6,608 bases of DNA from Bacteroidaceae bacterium. Lineage in GTDB: Bacteria > Bacteroidota > Bacteroidia > Bacteroidales > Bacteroidaceae. The stretch covers positions 1-6,608 of the forward strand of contig JAQWAN010000120.1 in NCBI GenBank assembly GCA_028707655.1. Reading direction: 5' to 3'. The notes beneath the pieces were generated by a model. It did no database searches. It had not been told where the DNA came from and saw nothing but the letters and a program-made list of their open reading frames with translations. A program made the translations under genes and the position numbers. This document shows, piece by piece, positions 1 to 5,756 of the stretch (its first letter is position 1; every line of letters starts with the position of its first letter).

Positions 1-606
1 AACTGCAACAATTGATAAACTATCTGAAGAGATGGAATCCACTGGTTCAACAGGAGAGCCATCTCCTACTTCCAAACGAAGCTCTGCACCAATTGGCACT
101 TTATCTCCCAACTTTAAAAGAGAATCTCTATATGTGATACCATATACCCATTCCTTCTCACCTGCTACTATCTTTTCTTCCAAGAGTTTAAAACCTGCGG
201 CCATCAACTTTGCCTGCGCTTGTCGTAAAGAACTATTCCCTGCTACATCGGGCACTTTGCGCAAAGGGATTCGTTGCGTATTCACTGTTAGATATACTTT
301 TCTACCCTTCTTTACACGTACATTTCCATCAGGATTCTGCTCTAATATTCTACCCGGTTTTTCCTCTTTTACATACATCGAATCTGCTACCTCGCAAGAG
401 AGCCCCTGCTTTGCAAAAAGGATCTGCGCCTCCATCATTGTTTTTCCTTTTACTGCAGGAACAACAATGGACTCATCATGATGCGTATAAAAATCTAATC
501 CATACAACACCGCATATCCTACCAAGAATAGCGCTAAAACCATTAACACAAGATTAGTTATCAAAAAACGAATCTTTTTAGAGGCTGAAGTCTGCTGTTT
601 TACCAT
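1..606 (-). CDS. PASTA-domain single-pass membrane protein (3' end outside window)
   Basis: The reading frame opens with ATG at 606-604 and stays open for 202 codons to the left edge, so the C-terminus is missing. The protein has a short basic N-terminus, one hydrophobic segment at about residues 14-37, then two PASTA-like repeats at about 48-109 and 117-181. Each repeat starts with a V-P-x-V type motif (VVPAV, KVPDV) and ends in a beta strand (VYLTVN, LRLEV). An acidic, Ser-rich tail (PVDSISSDS) follows. PASTA domains in other bacteria bind peptidoglycan or muropeptides, usually on Ser/Thr kinases or penicillin-binding proteins; no kinase or transpeptidase domain is visible here. The topology suggests an inner-membrane anchor with the repeats in the periplasm. 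It lies downstream of rpmH, past a strong terminator, with its own candidate -7 element. The family call is firm; the function is unknown. Confidence 0.85.
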   Translation of the reverse strand, partial: MVKQQTSASKKIRFLITNLVLMVLALFLVGYAVLYGLDFYTHHDESIVVPAVKGKTMMEAQILFAKQGLSCEVADSMYVKEEKPGRILEQNPDGNVRVKKGRKVYLTVNTQRIPLRKVPDVAGNSSLRQAQAKLMAAGFKLLEEKIVAGEKEWVYGITYRDSLLKLGDKVPIGAELRLEVGDGSPVEPVDSISSDSLSIVAV

Positions 607-635
607 ATCACTTATATTATTAGCAATTTAAGCTT

Positions 636-643
636 CAAAGTTA
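636..643 (-). promoter_or_regulatory. Candidate -7 promoter element for the PASTA gene
   Basis: The minus strand reads TAACTTTG, an exact match to the Bacteroidota -7 consensus TAnnTTTG. Transcription would begin near base 629, giving a leader of about 24 nt before the ATG at 606. No TTG lies at the expected -33 distance, because that position falls inside the stem of the rpmH terminator. Only half of the promoter is therefore supported. Confidence 0.45.
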
Positions 644-648
644 AGAAT

Positions 649-693
649 AAAAAAAAAAGAAGTAAAGGTTTTCTTGAAAACCTTTACTTCTTT
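649..693 (-). terminator. Intrinsic terminator of rpmH
   Basis: A perfect inverted repeat pairs 656-672 with 677-693 around a 4-base loop. On the minus strand the stem is followed directly by an unbroken run of ten T (bases 658-649 read as A on the plus strand, the last few of which can also pair with the stem). It begins 26 bases past the rpmH stop codon. Hairpin plus T-run is the classic Rho-independent form, oriented for rpmH. Confidence 0.9.
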
Positions 694-718
694 CTAAAAT
701 TTCGTTTCAGATAAAAAC

Positions 719-874
719 CTATCTTCCGTTGTATTCGTCAGAAACAGATAATTTAGTACGACCTTTTGCACGACGAGCTAATATTACTCTACGTCCATTT
801 GCTGTTGCCATTCTCTCACGGAAACCATGTTTGTTCTTTCTCTTTGTGTTCGAAGGTTGATACGTTCTTTTCAT
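719..874 (-). CDS. rpmH: 50S ribosomal protein L34
   Basis: This 51-residue protein is a structural component of the large ribosomal subunit. It begins MKRTYQPSNTKRKNKHGF, continues with the family's RERMATANGRRV and LARRAKGRTKL blocks, and ends SVSDEYNGR. Almost a third of the residues are Arg or Lys, as expected for L34, and the length is typical. The start at 874 is fixed by the invariant MKRT opening. The gene is transcribed away from efp from a divergent promoter region and ends at a strong terminator, so it is probably a one-gene unit. The leader is A/T-rich with no Shine-Dalgarno sequence, which is normal for highly expressed genes in Bacteroidota. Confidence 0.97.
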   Translation of the reverse strand: MKRTYQPSNTKRKNKHGFRERMATANGRRVILARRAKGRTKLSVSDEYNGR

Positions 875-928
875 TGTTCTATATTTTTATTGTTCTTTAT
901 TTTTATTATTTCTTGTACAATTGGGTTG

Positions 929-959
929 CAAAAATAGATACTTTTTTTATATTTACCAA
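929..959 (-). promoter_or_regulatory. rpmH promoter (Bacteroidota type)
   Basis: Read on the minus strand, a TTG (959-957) is followed after exactly 20 bases by TATTTTTG (936-929), which fits the Bacteroidota primary-sigma pattern TTG-N19-21-TAnnTTTG. Transcription would begin near base 922, giving a leader of about 48 nt before the rpmH ATG. Confidence 0.75.
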
Positions 960-986
960 GGAAACCAACTTTTTAGTGAAAAGATT

Positions 987-1017
987 TTGTGTTTTTTGTC
1001 AATTTAGATTACTTTTG
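987..1017 (+). promoter_or_regulatory. efp promoter (Bacteroidota type)
   Basis: TTG at 987-989 is followed after 20 bases by TACTTTTG at 1010-1017, again matching TTG-N19-21-TAnnTTTG. Transcription would begin near 1024, leaving a leader of about 44 nt, rich in A and without a Shine-Dalgarno sequence, before the efp ATG. The -33 elements of this promoter and the rpmH promoter lie only 27 bp apart, back to back. Confidence 0.75.
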
Positions 1018-1067
1018 CAAGTATATATTGAGAAGCAAACAACTAATAATCACACAAATCAGAAAAA

Positions 1068-1634
1068 ATGATTAATTCACAGGACATAAAAAATGGCACA
1101 TGTATAAGATTAGATGGACGTTTATATTTCGTTACTGAATTTCTTCACGTTAAGCCTGGAAAAGGAAATACTATCATGCGAACTAAACTTAAAGACGTTG
1201 TTAACGGACGTGTTATAGATCGTACTTTCCAAGTTGGCTTTAAACTAGAGGACGTACGTGTTGAACGCCGCCCTTACCAATTTCTTTACAAAGAGGGTGA
1301 AGATTTTATTTTCATGAATCAAGAAACATACGATCAAACTCCTATAGAACGCAGCCTTATCAATGGTGCAGATTACTTAATCGAAGAGATGATTGTAGAA
1401 GTTGTTTCAGATACAGACACTGATACAATCTTATTTGCAGAGGTACCTGTTAAAGTACAACTCAGAATAACCTATACTGAACCTGGTTTAAAAGGGGATA
1501 CTGCAACCAACGCATCGAAACCAGCTACTCTTGAATCAGGAGCTACTGTTCGCGTTCCTCTTTTTATTAATGAAGGCGAATTAATTGAAGTTGACACAAG
1601 AAATGGTTCTTACATGGGTCGTGTTAAAGAATAA
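1068..1634 (+). CDS. efp: Translation elongation factor P
   Basis: EF-P binds between the P and E sites of the ribosome and speeds peptide-bond formation at consecutive prolines. The 188-residue length is standard. The three expected parts are visible: an N-terminal KOW-like domain (about 1-65) with the loop VKPGKGNT, a middle OB domain (about 66-128), and a C-terminal OB domain (about 130-188) holding the family signature region around TNASKPATLESGATVRVPLFINEGE. The loop tip is Lys32, the position that carries a modification in many bacteria; no modification enzyme is encoded in this window. The ATG at 1068 is the natural start, since the family begins this close to the first strand. The gene is divergent from rpmH, has its own promoter and ends at a hairpin, so it is probably transcribed alone or with some read-through into the glycosyltransferase gene. 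Confidence 0.97.
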   Translation: MINSQDIKNGTCIRLDGRLYFVTEFLHVKPGKGNTIMRTKLKDVVNGRVIDRTFQVGFKLEDVRVERRPYQFLYKEGEDFIFMNQETYDQTPIERSLINGADYLIEEMIVEVVSDTDTDTILFAEVPVKVQLRITYTEPGLKGDTATNASKPATLESGATVRVPLFINEGELIEVDTRNGSYMGRVKE

Positions 1635-1650
1635 TTTAAATATATCCTAC

Positions 1651-1694
1651 ATACAGTTGAAAGCGTACATCTGCTTTCAACTGTATTGTTTTAT
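1651..1694 (+). terminator. Intrinsic terminator after efp
   Basis: A 14-bp perfect inverted repeat (ATACAGTTGAAAGC at 1651-1664 with its complement at 1673-1686) encloses an 8-base loop, 16 bases past the efp stop. It is followed by TGTTTTAT, a rather weak T-run. Only 11-12 bases then remain before the next ATG at 1706, so some read-through into the downstream genes is likely unless they have a promoter I did not recognise. Confidence 0.75.
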
Positions 1695-1705
1695 ACCATC
1701 AGTCT

Positions 1706-2695
1706 ATGCGCTATTCGGTCATCATTCCTGTCTATAATCGTCCAGAAGAGGTAGACGAATTATTGAATAGCCTTGTACATCAAACGTATAAAGATTTTGA
1801 AGTTATTGTTGTGGAAGATGGCTCATCTACCCCCTGCAAAACGATAACTGAATCCTATCAATCGCAACTTACACTATCCTATTTTTTTAAACCCAATAGC
1901 GGACCGGGAACAACACGTAACTATGGTGCGCAATTTAGTAAAGGCGAGTATTTGATTATACTCGACTCCGATTGTATTCTACCCCCTACCTATTTTAGTG
2001 CCATCGAAACGGAATTACAACAACACCCTACCGATGCTTTTGGTGGACCAGACAGAGCACATGCATCTTTTACTACAACTCAAAAAGCAATCAATTATGC
2101 TATGACCTCCTTTTTTACAACAGGAGGTATTCGAGGCGGAAAGAAGAAGATGGACCGTTTCTTTCCAAGAAGCTTTAACATGGGTATCAAACGCATCGTT
2201 TACAACACCTTGGGAGGCTTTTCAACAATGCGATTTGGAGAGGATGTTGACTTTAGCTTACGCATTCTAGAGGCCAATTATAGCACACAACTCTTTCCAT
2301 CGGCATGGGTTTATCATAAACGACGTAGCAATTTCCGACAATTCTTCAAACAAGTTTATAATTCGGGTATCGCACGTATTCATCTGTACAAGCGACATCC
2401 ACAATCTCTTAAACTGGTTCATCTCCTACCCTCCCTCTTTACCATAGGGGTTCTGCTACTCTTATGCCTCTCTTTCTACTCCCTTTATATGCTACTTCCA
2501 CTCCTTCTTTTTCTGCTTATTATTGCCACAGATGCATTTTTTAAGAACAAAAGCCTTGCTGTAGGTGTTCTATCGATTGTTGCTTCATTTGTACAATTAT
2601 TAGGCTATGGCAGTGGATTTATTTATGCATGGTGGAAACGAATCATTCTAAAGAAAAATGAATTTAATACCTTTACTAAAAACTTCTACTCCTAG
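1706..2695 (+). CDS. Family 2 glycosyltransferase with C-terminal membrane segments
   Basis: The 329-residue protein is a GT-A fold, inverting glycosyltransferase expected to move a sugar from a nucleotide-sugar donor. The N-terminus VIIPVYNRP (5-13), the acidic VVEDGSS (35-41), the metal-binding D87-S-D89 within LIILDSDC, and the GEDVDFS motif (178-184, likely catalytic acid region) are in the usual order. After the catalytic domain come hydrophobic stretches at about 237-279 and 284-310, which probably hold the enzyme at the cytoplasmic face of the inner membrane, followed by a basic tail. The sugar and acceptor cannot be told from sequence; a polysaccharide or lipid-linked glycan is likely. 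It starts just after the efp terminator, and I saw no clear promoter or Shine-Dalgarno sequence in that gap. radC follows after 25 bp, so the two are probably cotranscribed. Confidence 0.88.
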   Translation: MRYSVIIPVYNRPEEVDELLNSLVHQTYKDFEVIVVEDGSSTPCKTITESYQSQLTLSYFFKPNSGPGTTRNYGAQFSKGEYLIILDSDCILPPTYFSAIETELQQHPTDAFGGPDRAHASFTTTQKAINYAMTSFFTTGGIRGGKKKMDRFFPRSFNMGIKRIVYNTLGGFSTMRFGEDVDFSLRILEANYSTQLFPSAWVYHKRRSNFRQFFKQVYNSGIARIHLYKRHPQSLKLVHLLPSLFTIGVLLLLCLSFYSLYMLLPLLLFLLIIATDAFFKNKSLAVGVLSIVASFVQLLGYGSGFIYAWWKRIILKKNEFNTFTKNFYS

Positions 2696-2720
2696 CTCGT
2701 CAACGATATAAAGACCGACT

Positions 2721-3416
2721 ATGGAAAACGAACAAAAACTGAAGTTAAAAGACTGGGATGAGAACGACCGTCCTAGAGAAAAAATGCTTAAACAAGGACG
2801 TAGAGCTCTTAGTAATGCCGAACTCTTAGCTATATTAATAGGCTCTGGCAACACCAATGAAACAGCTGTCGATTTAAGTAAACGCATCCTAGCCTCTTGT
2901 GGCAATGAATTGGTACAGCTCAACAACATGACACTAAGCGATTTATGCTCTTTTAAAGGAATAGGTGAGGCCAAAGCAATAACGATACTTGCTGCTAACG
3001 AATTAGGACGACGAAGAAAGCGAGAGAACAGCTCGATTAAAACCAAAATAGAATCACCGAATGACCTTTTCGATGAGTTCTATCCCGTTGTTAACGATCT
3101 GCACACTGAGGAGTTCTGGATACTACTACTCAACCAAAGCAATATCATCTTAGACAGAAAAAAGATTAGCAGTGGAGGCATCACAGAAACATCAGTAGAC
3201 ATTCGATTAATTTTCAGAGAAGCCATCGTTCACCATGCAACAGGTATAGCGGTTTGTCATAACCATCCTTCAGGAAACATAAACCCCAGTAGAGCAGACA
3301 ATCAAATAACCCAGCAGATAAAACATGCTGGAGAGCTATTAAACATCCATCTAATAGACCATATCATTGTAGCAAACAATCATTTTTATAGTTATGCCAA
3401 TGAAGGGAACATCTAA
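2721..3416 (+). CDS. radC: RadC family protein (JAMM/MPN+ metalloprotein)
   Basis: The 231-residue protein has full RadC length and architecture. The N-terminus carries the conserved WDENDRPREKML and LSNAELLAILIGSG blocks (about 12-43). A helix-hairpin-helix element (FKGIGEAKAITILAANELGRR, 78-98) suggests DNA binding. The C-terminal MPN+/JAMM domain (about 110-231) shows the metal motif H180-N-H182-P-S-G with D193, and E130/E131 as candidate upstream acid residues. RadC was first linked to DNA repair, but the original E. coli mutation was later traced to recG, and the biochemical role of the family is still unsettled. The combination of both domains marks the chromosomal form rather than the shorter plasmid or phage JAMM proteins. 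It is close behind the glycosyltransferase gene. A 73-bp gap with a candidate -7 element separates it from the DUF59 gene. Confidence 0.93.
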   Translation: MENEQKLKLKDWDENDRPREKMLKQGRRALSNAELLAILIGSGNTNETAVDLSKRILASCGNELVQLNNMTLSDLCSFKGIGEAKAITILAANELGRRRKRENSSIKTKIESPNDLFDEFYPVVNDLHTEEFWILLLNQSNIILDRKKISSGGITETSVDIRLIFREAIVHHATGIAVCHNHPSGNINPSRADNQITQQIKHAGELLNIHLIDHIIVANNHFYSYANEGNI

Positions 3417-3463
3417 CCCCAGCCATTTTTACACAAAAAGATAGATAGCTCACATTTTTTTAG

Positions 3464-3471
3464 TACGTTTG
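3464..3471 (+). promoter_or_regulatory. Candidate -7 promoter element upstream of the DUF59 gene
   Basis: TACGTTTG matches TAnnTTTG exactly. Transcription would begin near 3478, about 12 nt before the ATG at 3490. There is no TTG about 20 bp upstream, so the -33 half is missing and the promoter, if real, is weak or depends on an activator. Confidence 0.45.
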
Positions 3472-3489
3472 CAGACTAAACAATTGATT

Positions 3490-3804
3490 ATGGAACAAGA
3501 ATATTTGATAGAACAGAAAATAGTACAGATGCTAAAAACGGTATACGACCCAGAGTTACCCGTTAACATTTACGACTTAGGACTTATCTACAAGATTGAA
3601 GTAGACGATAAAAATAACGCTGTTATAGAGATGACACTTACTGCACCTAATTGTCCTGCTGCCGATTTCTTAGTAGAGGATACACACCAAAAAGTGGCTT
3701 CCATTAAAGATATTAACAATGTAACGATTAACTTAGTCTTTGAACCTGAGTGGGATAAAGAGATGATGAGCGAAGAAGCTAAACTCGATTTAGGATTTCT
3801 TTAA
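3490..3804 (+). CDS. DUF59/MIP18-family protein, probable Fe-S cluster assembly factor
   Basis: The 104-residue protein is a single MIP18-like domain. It shows the family signature DPELPVNIYDLGLIY (20-34) and the second motif TAPNCPAAD (51-59), whose Cys55 is the conserved reactive cysteine. Relatives (SufT, the N-terminal part of some ApbC/Mrp proteins, eukaryotic MIP18) help mature or deliver iron-sulfur clusters. I chose the ATG at 3490. The frame can be opened at TTG 3469, but that TTG lies within a promoter-like TACGTTTG and would add seven residues that are not part of the domain. LpxH-type and YaaA genes follow with 11-bp gaps, so this gene probably leads a three-gene transcription unit. 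No suf genes are in the window, so the Fe-S role rests on family knowledge alone. Confidence 0.88.
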   Translation: MEQEYLIEQKIVQMLKTVYDPELPVNIYDLGLIYKIEVDDKNNAVIEMTLTAPNCPAADFLVEDTHQKVASIKDINNVTINLVFEPEWDKEMMSEEAKLDLGFL

Positions 3805-3815
3805 TACCTGCATAC

Positions 3816-4586
3816 ATGAAAAAAGTCTATTTCCTTTCGGATGCACACCTGGGGTCAAGAGCTCTCAAGGGGCATGAAAGAGAACGGCTGCTCGTTCGTT
3901 TTTTAGATCAACTAAAAGAGGATGCATCTGCTATCTACTTATTAGGAGATATGTTCGACTTTTGGTATGAGTATAAACTTGTTATTCCAAAAGGATATAC
4001 GCGCTTTTTAGGGAAATTAGCAGAATTAACTGACAACGGTATCCCCGTACATTTTTTTATAGGTAACCACGACATTTGGTGCGGCGATTACTTAGAAAAA
4101 GAGTGTGGGCTAATCATTCATCGAGAACCCATTATCACTACACTTCTTGGACAGAAATTTTACCTAGCACATGGAGATGGACTAGGCGACCCAGATAAGA
4201 AGTTTCAATTATTACGAGCTCTTTTTCACAATACACTGCTACAAAAACTATTCTCTACAATACATCCTAGATGGAGTATTGATTTAGGATTAGCGTGGGC
4301 TAAGAAGAGCCGTATGAAACGGAAAGATGGCAAATCGCCTGTCTTTCTTGGCGAAAACAAAGACCTTTTAGTTATCTACTCTAAACAGTATTTACAAAAG
4401 GACCCCTCCGTCAACTTCTTTATTTATGGACATGAGCATATTCTACTAGACCTGCCACTCAGCAAATCTGCGCGTATCATTGTACTAGGCGACTGGATTC
4501 AATACTTCTCTTATGCTGTTTTTGATGGGCAATCGCTACAACTTAAACAATATACGGAAAACGTTACTGGCAAAGAAACAAAATAA
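3816..4586 (+). CDS. lpxH: UDP-2,3-diacylglucosamine diphosphatase, LpxH-type metallophosphoesterase
   Basis: The 256-residue protein has the full calcineurin-like set of metal motifs: SDAHLG (D9, H11), LLGDMFDFW (D45), GNHD (N84, H85), AHGDG (H119) and GHEH (H206, H208). The arrangement, including FDFW after the second motif and the helical insert between about 125 and 175, is that of LpxH. LpxH cleaves UDP-2,3-diacylglucosamine to lipid X and UMP at the inner face of the cytoplasmic membrane, the fourth step of lipid A synthesis. The insert is basic and hydrophobic, fitting a membrane-touching cap. The third motif is GNHD, whereas E. coli LpxH has GNRD, so orthology to the E. coli enzyme is less certain than family membership. 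It sits 11 bp after DUF59 and 11 bp before yaaA, almost certainly in one operon. The ATG at 3816 fits the family's immediate MKKVYFLSDAHL opening. Confidence 0.8.
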   Translation: MKKVYFLSDAHLGSRALKGHERERLLVRFLDQLKEDASAIYLLGDMFDFWYEYKLVIPKGYTRFLGKLAELTDNGIPVHFFIGNHDIWCGDYLEKECGLIIHREPIITTLLGQKFYLAHGDGLGDPDKKFQLLRALFHNTLLQKLFSTIHPRWSIDLGLAWAKKSRMKRKDGKSPVFLGENKDLLVIYSKQYLQKDPSVNFFIYGHEHILLDLPLSKSARIIVLGDWIQYFSYAVFDGQSLQLKQYTENVTGKETK

Positions 4587-4597
4587 AAGGATCCGCT

Positions 4598-5401
4598 ATG
4601 TTACTACTCCTATCCTGTGCAAAAACAATGAACAGTAGAGCTGTAAGCCAACCACCCATTACACCTACAGAACCACTCTTTAATAGCCAAGCAAAAAAGA
4701 TAGCACTAGAGATGATGCAATTCACAACAGAGGAATTGCAACAGCAGCTAAAAGTAAATCAACATATCGCTGCAGAAAACGTTTATCGATTTATGCATTT
4801 CTTAGATAAATCGACACGAATGTATCCTGCGGTATTAGGCTACACAGGCATTGTTTTCCAACAATTAGGTGCTAAAGAATGGGATAAAGCAATGTGGGTA
4901 AAAGCACAAAAACAACTACGATTCACCTCCTTCTGTTATGGCATTCTACGGCCAGCCGATTGGATTAGCCCCTATCGATTAGAAGGGACTGTTTCCCTCC
5001 CCTTAACCAAGGAGCAGGATCTTTTTCATTATTGGCAAGCATACACTACCAAAGCACTTCTTACAGATAGTTTAGCAGCAGGAGGGAGTTTAATCAACCT
5101 AGCAAGTGGAGAGATGCGACGTTTATTTGATTGGAAAAAGCTAACAGAGGAGCTTACTGTTATTACGCCGGAGTTCTTAGTAGAAAAAAACGGGAAATGG
5201 AAACAAATAGTGGTCTATACTAAAATGGCACGTGGTCAACTCGCACGCTTTCTTCTATCCGAAGAAAACGATTTACCCCTTTTAGATAAGATTAAATCTT
5301 TTCATTGGCAGGGTTATACCTACAACGAGACACTCACCAGGGAGAGAGAAGCCAAGCAAAAAAAGGGGGAAATACTTCTCACCTTTTCATTAAGCTCTTA
5401 G
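4598..5401 (+). CDS. yaaA: YaaA family peroxide stress protein (DUF328)
   Basis: The 267-residue protein matches YaaA along its whole length. It shows the N-terminal SCAKTM (6-11, SPAKT in E. coli), YGILRP (114-119), PYRLE (125-129), INLAS (166-170), the KMARGQLARF block (209-218, KKARGLMSRF in E. coli) and the closing GY. E. coli YaaA is induced by hydrogen peroxide through OxyR and limits DNA and protein damage by lowering unincorporated iron; family members have a DNA-binding fold. Whether this copy is peroxide-induced cannot be seen, as no operator is recognisable. The start follows the LpxH stop by 11 bp. AAAGGA lies about seven bases upstream of the ATG, the most Shine-Dalgarno-like site before any gene here, although such sites matter little in Bacteroidota. 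The MLLLLSC opening resembles a lipobox but is the first beta strand of the family. Confidence 0.92.
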   Translation: MLLLLSCAKTMNSRAVSQPPITPTEPLFNSQAKKIALEMMQFTTEELQQQLKVNQHIAAENVYRFMHFLDKSTRMYPAVLGYTGIVFQQLGAKEWDKAMWVKAQKQLRFTSFCYGILRPADWISPYRLEGTVSLPLTKEQDLFHYWQAYTTKALLTDSLAAGGSLINLASGEMRRLFDWKKLTEELTVITPEFLVEKNGKWKQIVVYTKMARGQLARFLLSEENDLPLLDKIKSFHWQGYTYNETLTREREAKQKKGEILLTFSLSS

Positions 5402-5404
5402 CCT

Positions 5405-5448
5405 AAAAAGGGCCCAATCTTCTTTCTTTTATTCAGAAGACCGAGCCC
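5405..5448 (-). terminator. Intrinsic terminator of the DUF2007 gene
   Basis: Bases 5410-5423 pair with 5435-5448 around an 11-base loop. Read on the minus strand the stem is complete, with GC-rich GGGC/GCCC at its base and three G-U pairs, and it is followed at once by five T (5409-5405). Read on the plus strand the three wobble positions become two A-C mismatches and one C-A mismatch, and no T-run follows. It therefore works mainly for the minus-strand gene, 12 bases past its stop codon, and less well for yaaA, which ends at 5401. Confidence 0.8.
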
Positions 5449-5460
5449 AAATACATCTTT

Positions 5461-5697
5461 CTATTCAGCTCTATTATCTGCTATTATTTTTCGAGCTTTC
5501 TCTACATCCTCCTCGTTCACAACAACCCACACATTACCACCAATACCGGAGTAAGGAGAGGTTACTAACGAAACCGATTCGTCTTTAACTATACTAATAA
5601 TCTCATTGGCAGCTAACAAGCCACGTATTACTTCAACCTCAAAAGTATCGCCGGAAAATATCTTCACCAAACGACTGTTGTTTTTTTCTGCTGTCAT
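5461..5697 (-). CDS. DUF2007 family protein
   Basis: This 78-residue protein is a single DUF2007 domain. The family pattern is visible: VKIFSGDTFEVEVIRGLLAANEI (11-33), in which a helix follows the first strand, then an SLVTSPYSG loop (43-51), a strand NVWVVVNEED (55-64) and the last helix VEKARKII. The fold resembles the ferredoxin-like, GlnB-type signalling proteins, and the family is often labelled a putative signal-transducing protein, but no function is established. There is no signal peptide or membrane segment, so it should be cytoplasmic. It lies 59 bp downstream of the acyl-CoA ligase gene on the same strand with no terminator or clear promoter between them, so cotranscription is likely. 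The ATG at 5697 is the only start that fits the domain length. Confidence 0.85.
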   Translation of the reverse strand: MTAEKNNSRLVKIFSGDTFEVEVIRGLLAANEIISIVKDESVSLVTSPYSGIGGNVWVVVNEEDVEKARKIIADNRAE

Positions 5698-5756
5698 ATT
5701 TAATCGTATTATATATTATATCTATAACAATCAAAAACAATAAATGTTGTGCATTA

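Noticed and set aside
32..557. Two overlapping plus-strand open frames at the left end
   Set aside because: Both are antisense to the PASTA gene, which has a coherent domain structure; neither resembles a known protein.
766..1071. Open frame of 101 codons on the plus strand across rpmH and the efp leader
   Set aside because: It is antisense to the clear L34 gene and runs through both promoters; its composition is low-complexity Phe/Leu/Tyr from AT-rich DNA.
2648..3046. Minus-strand open frame overlapping radC
   Set aside because: It is a shadow of radC, which has intact motifs throughout.
3417..3463. Possible terminator after radC, based on the T-run before the DUF59 gene
   Set aside because: No stem of useful length precedes the T-run.
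4598..4621. MLLLLSC at the start of YaaA as a lipoprotein signal
   Set aside because: The family begins with this strand (MLILISPAKT in E. coli), the stretch is too short for a signal peptide, it lacks an n-region, and YaaA is cytoplasmic.
5737..5751. Imperfect palindrome (AACAATAAATGTT region) between the ligase and the DUF2007 gene
   Set aside because: The arms are short, AT-rich and without a T-run, so neither a terminator nor a defined operator can be supported.
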